Made by a program: the position numbers and the translations under genes
Notes under the pieces: generated by a model
What the model was told of the DNA's origin: nothing
Database searches by the model: none
The model's input: the letters and a program-made list of their open reading frames with translations, nothing else
NCBI GenBank assembly: GCA_937874965.1
Contig: CALNCD010000270.1
Coordinates: 1 to 6,883 of the forward strand
DNA length: 6,883 bases
Origin: an uncultured Erysipelotrichaceae bacterium
Lineage (GTDB): Bacteria > Bacillota_I > Bacilli_A > Erysipelotrichales > Erysipelotrichaceae
Direction of reading: 5' to 3'
Shown: in pieces, positions 5,993-6,883 of the stretch
How the letters are laid out: each line of letters starts with the position of its first letter
How positions within the stretch are numbered: the first letter of the stretch is position 1

Positions 5993-6883
5993 TCTATTTT
6001 TTTCGCAATATCATTGCTGTCACCTTGGCGTCGGTCTCCTAGTCTCTTCTTACGGGCTGTCCATTCAAGATTCAGTTTTTCCTGGTCACGCGTTAGTTTT
6101 GCTAATTCACGTGTAAGCTGCTTTTCTTCGCGGCTATCGAGAGGTTGTGTCAGGCGCTCCTGAATCGAATTAATAGCAAGTGCTATTTTTTCCAAGTCCC
6201 TCGTATAGGTGTTATAGTCTCGTGTATACCGGGAATTCTGATGAGACGTACGCCGCTCAATTTCACTTTTTATTTTTTCAGTCTGATGTGCGAGATCTGC
6301 TTTTCTCTTTTGAAGCCGCTCGATTTCGCCGGGATCTGTACTTTTATCGATTTGATTCTGGATCACATTCAATCTATTCTCCAGATTACTTGCCCAATCC
6401 TGCGCAAATTGTGAGCGCCATTGCGGTGAGAACTCATCTTTGGAATTATCATTTGAAGACAGCGATGAAGACAGAAGTGTACCGAATCGATTGAAGGAAT
6501 TCTTCCAGATGTTTTTATTATCAGATCTGTAAAATTCCCGTTGATCTTCATCCAATTGATCAACGAAATTCTCTTCTTCTTCATCCGTGACATTTTGAAG
6601 GAATTGAACTATCGGAACAGCGCAGTAGACAATGAGGGCAATTGAAGGAAAAAACCATGCAGCAACGAGCAAACCAAGCCGGATTGATATCTCGAAATAC
6701 ATCTTGCGCCGCTTTGCGCTGAACTGGAAGTCATCGTCTTTTTTTCGTTGTCTTATCAGTGCCAACAAAAGCTGATACATTAAAAACGTAACGATGAATG
6801 TTAGAATACCGTAAATCAAAACAACCTGCTGTGTTGCCTCTTCGATAATCAGTTCAGTTGCCTTGGGAACCAATGAAAGAAAG
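5983..6883 (-). CDS. Membrane-anchored coiled-coil protein, unknown function (5' end outside window)
   Basis: I do not recognise the family. The frame is open to the window edge. A TTG at 6873 (reading down) could be a start, but no ribosome binding site is visible before it, so I treat the gene as cut at its 5' end. Numbering from that TTG gives 296 aa. A membrane helix lies at about 16-40 and is followed by a basic linker (RQRKKDDD). A second long hydrophobic stretch at about 63-93 probably spans the membrane once, or forms a hairpin. An acidic segment follows (DEEEENFVDQLDEDQ at 97-111), then a Ser/Asn-rich linker at 134-145. From about 160 to 275 the protein is charged and heptad-like, rich in Glu, Lys, Arg, Leu and Gln, and probably a coiled coil. 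The tail is hydrophilic. This is a membrane anchor with a long, probably cytosolic coil. A scaffold or envelope role is possible but unproven. Confidence 0.68.
   Translation of the reverse strand, partial: FLSLVPKATELIIEEATQQVVLIYGILTFIVTFLMYQLLLALIRQRKKDDDFQFSAKRRKMYFEISIRLGLLVAAWFFPSIALIVYCAVPIVQFLQNVTDEEEENFVDQLDEDQREFYRSDNKNIWKNSFNRFGTLLSSSLSSNDNSKDEFSPQWRSQFAQDWASNLENRLNVIQNQIDKSTDPGEIERLQKRKADLAHQTEKIKSEIERRTSHQNSRYTRDYNTYTRDLEKIALAINSIQERLTQPLDSREEKQLTRELAKLTRDQEKLNLEWTARKKRLGDRRQGDSNDIAKKIDRL

Noticed and set aside
6145..6494. Two + strand frames of 89 and 104 aa inside the coiled-coil gene
   Set aside because: They are antisense to a long continuous frame with clear membrane and coiled-coil pattern; no start signals.

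Overview
The window looks like part of a low-to-moderate GC Gram-positive (Bacillota, probably Bacilli) chromosome. I base this on strong GGAGG-type ribosome binding sites, tightly packed co-directional genes with short overlaps, and AT-rich codon use. I saw no tRNA, rRNA, CRISPR array, insertion sequence or phage hallmark gene. The species cannot be named from the sequence.

Positions 11-5469 (+ strand) hold a six-gene run of carbohydrate enzymes. In order they are a KDPG/KDPGal-type aldolase, a PGDH-like 2-hydroxyacid dehydrogenase without an ACT domain, two tandem diverged members of the mannitol-1-phosphate dehydrogenase (MtlD) superfamily, a ribulose-phosphate/allulose-6-phosphate 3-epimerase-family protein, and an HpcH/HpaI-family aldolase-like protein. 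The first five are linked by ATGA or 8-nt overlaps or by gaps of 4-7 nt. A 105-nt spacer with a perfect AU-rich hairpin separates the sixth. No transporter, kinase or regulator lies in the window. These presumably lie upstream, since the window opens inside the ribosome binding site of the first gene.

The enzymes could work together as follows (inference). NAD-dependent oxidation of polyol, ketose or uronate carbons by the MtlD-like pair, oxidation or reduction of a 2-hydroxy/2-keto acid by the PGDH-like enzyme and C3 epimerisation of a phosphoketose would feed retro-aldol cleavage to pyruvate or another C2/C3 unit plus an aldehyde or aldehyde phosphate. I cannot match the set to a described pathway. 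Three members have unusual active sites. Both MtlD paralogues keep the Lys and Asn of the K-x4-N-x2-H motif but have lost the His. The HpcH-like protein keeps its metal ligands but has replaced the Asp, His and Arg that do the chemistry in HpaI. The cluster may therefore act on an unusual substrate.

Positions 5470-5550 are a convergent intergenic spacer with weak hairpins. On the - strand follow a 70-aa two-helix membrane protein (5551-5763) with a strong ribosome binding site, a 219-nt stretch (5764-5982) holding a good promoter-like sequence and a Cys4 zinc-ribbon-like coding remnant, and a membrane-anchored coiled-coil protein of unknown function (5983 to the window edge, 5' end not in the window). 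These - strand genes look unrelated to the sugar operon.
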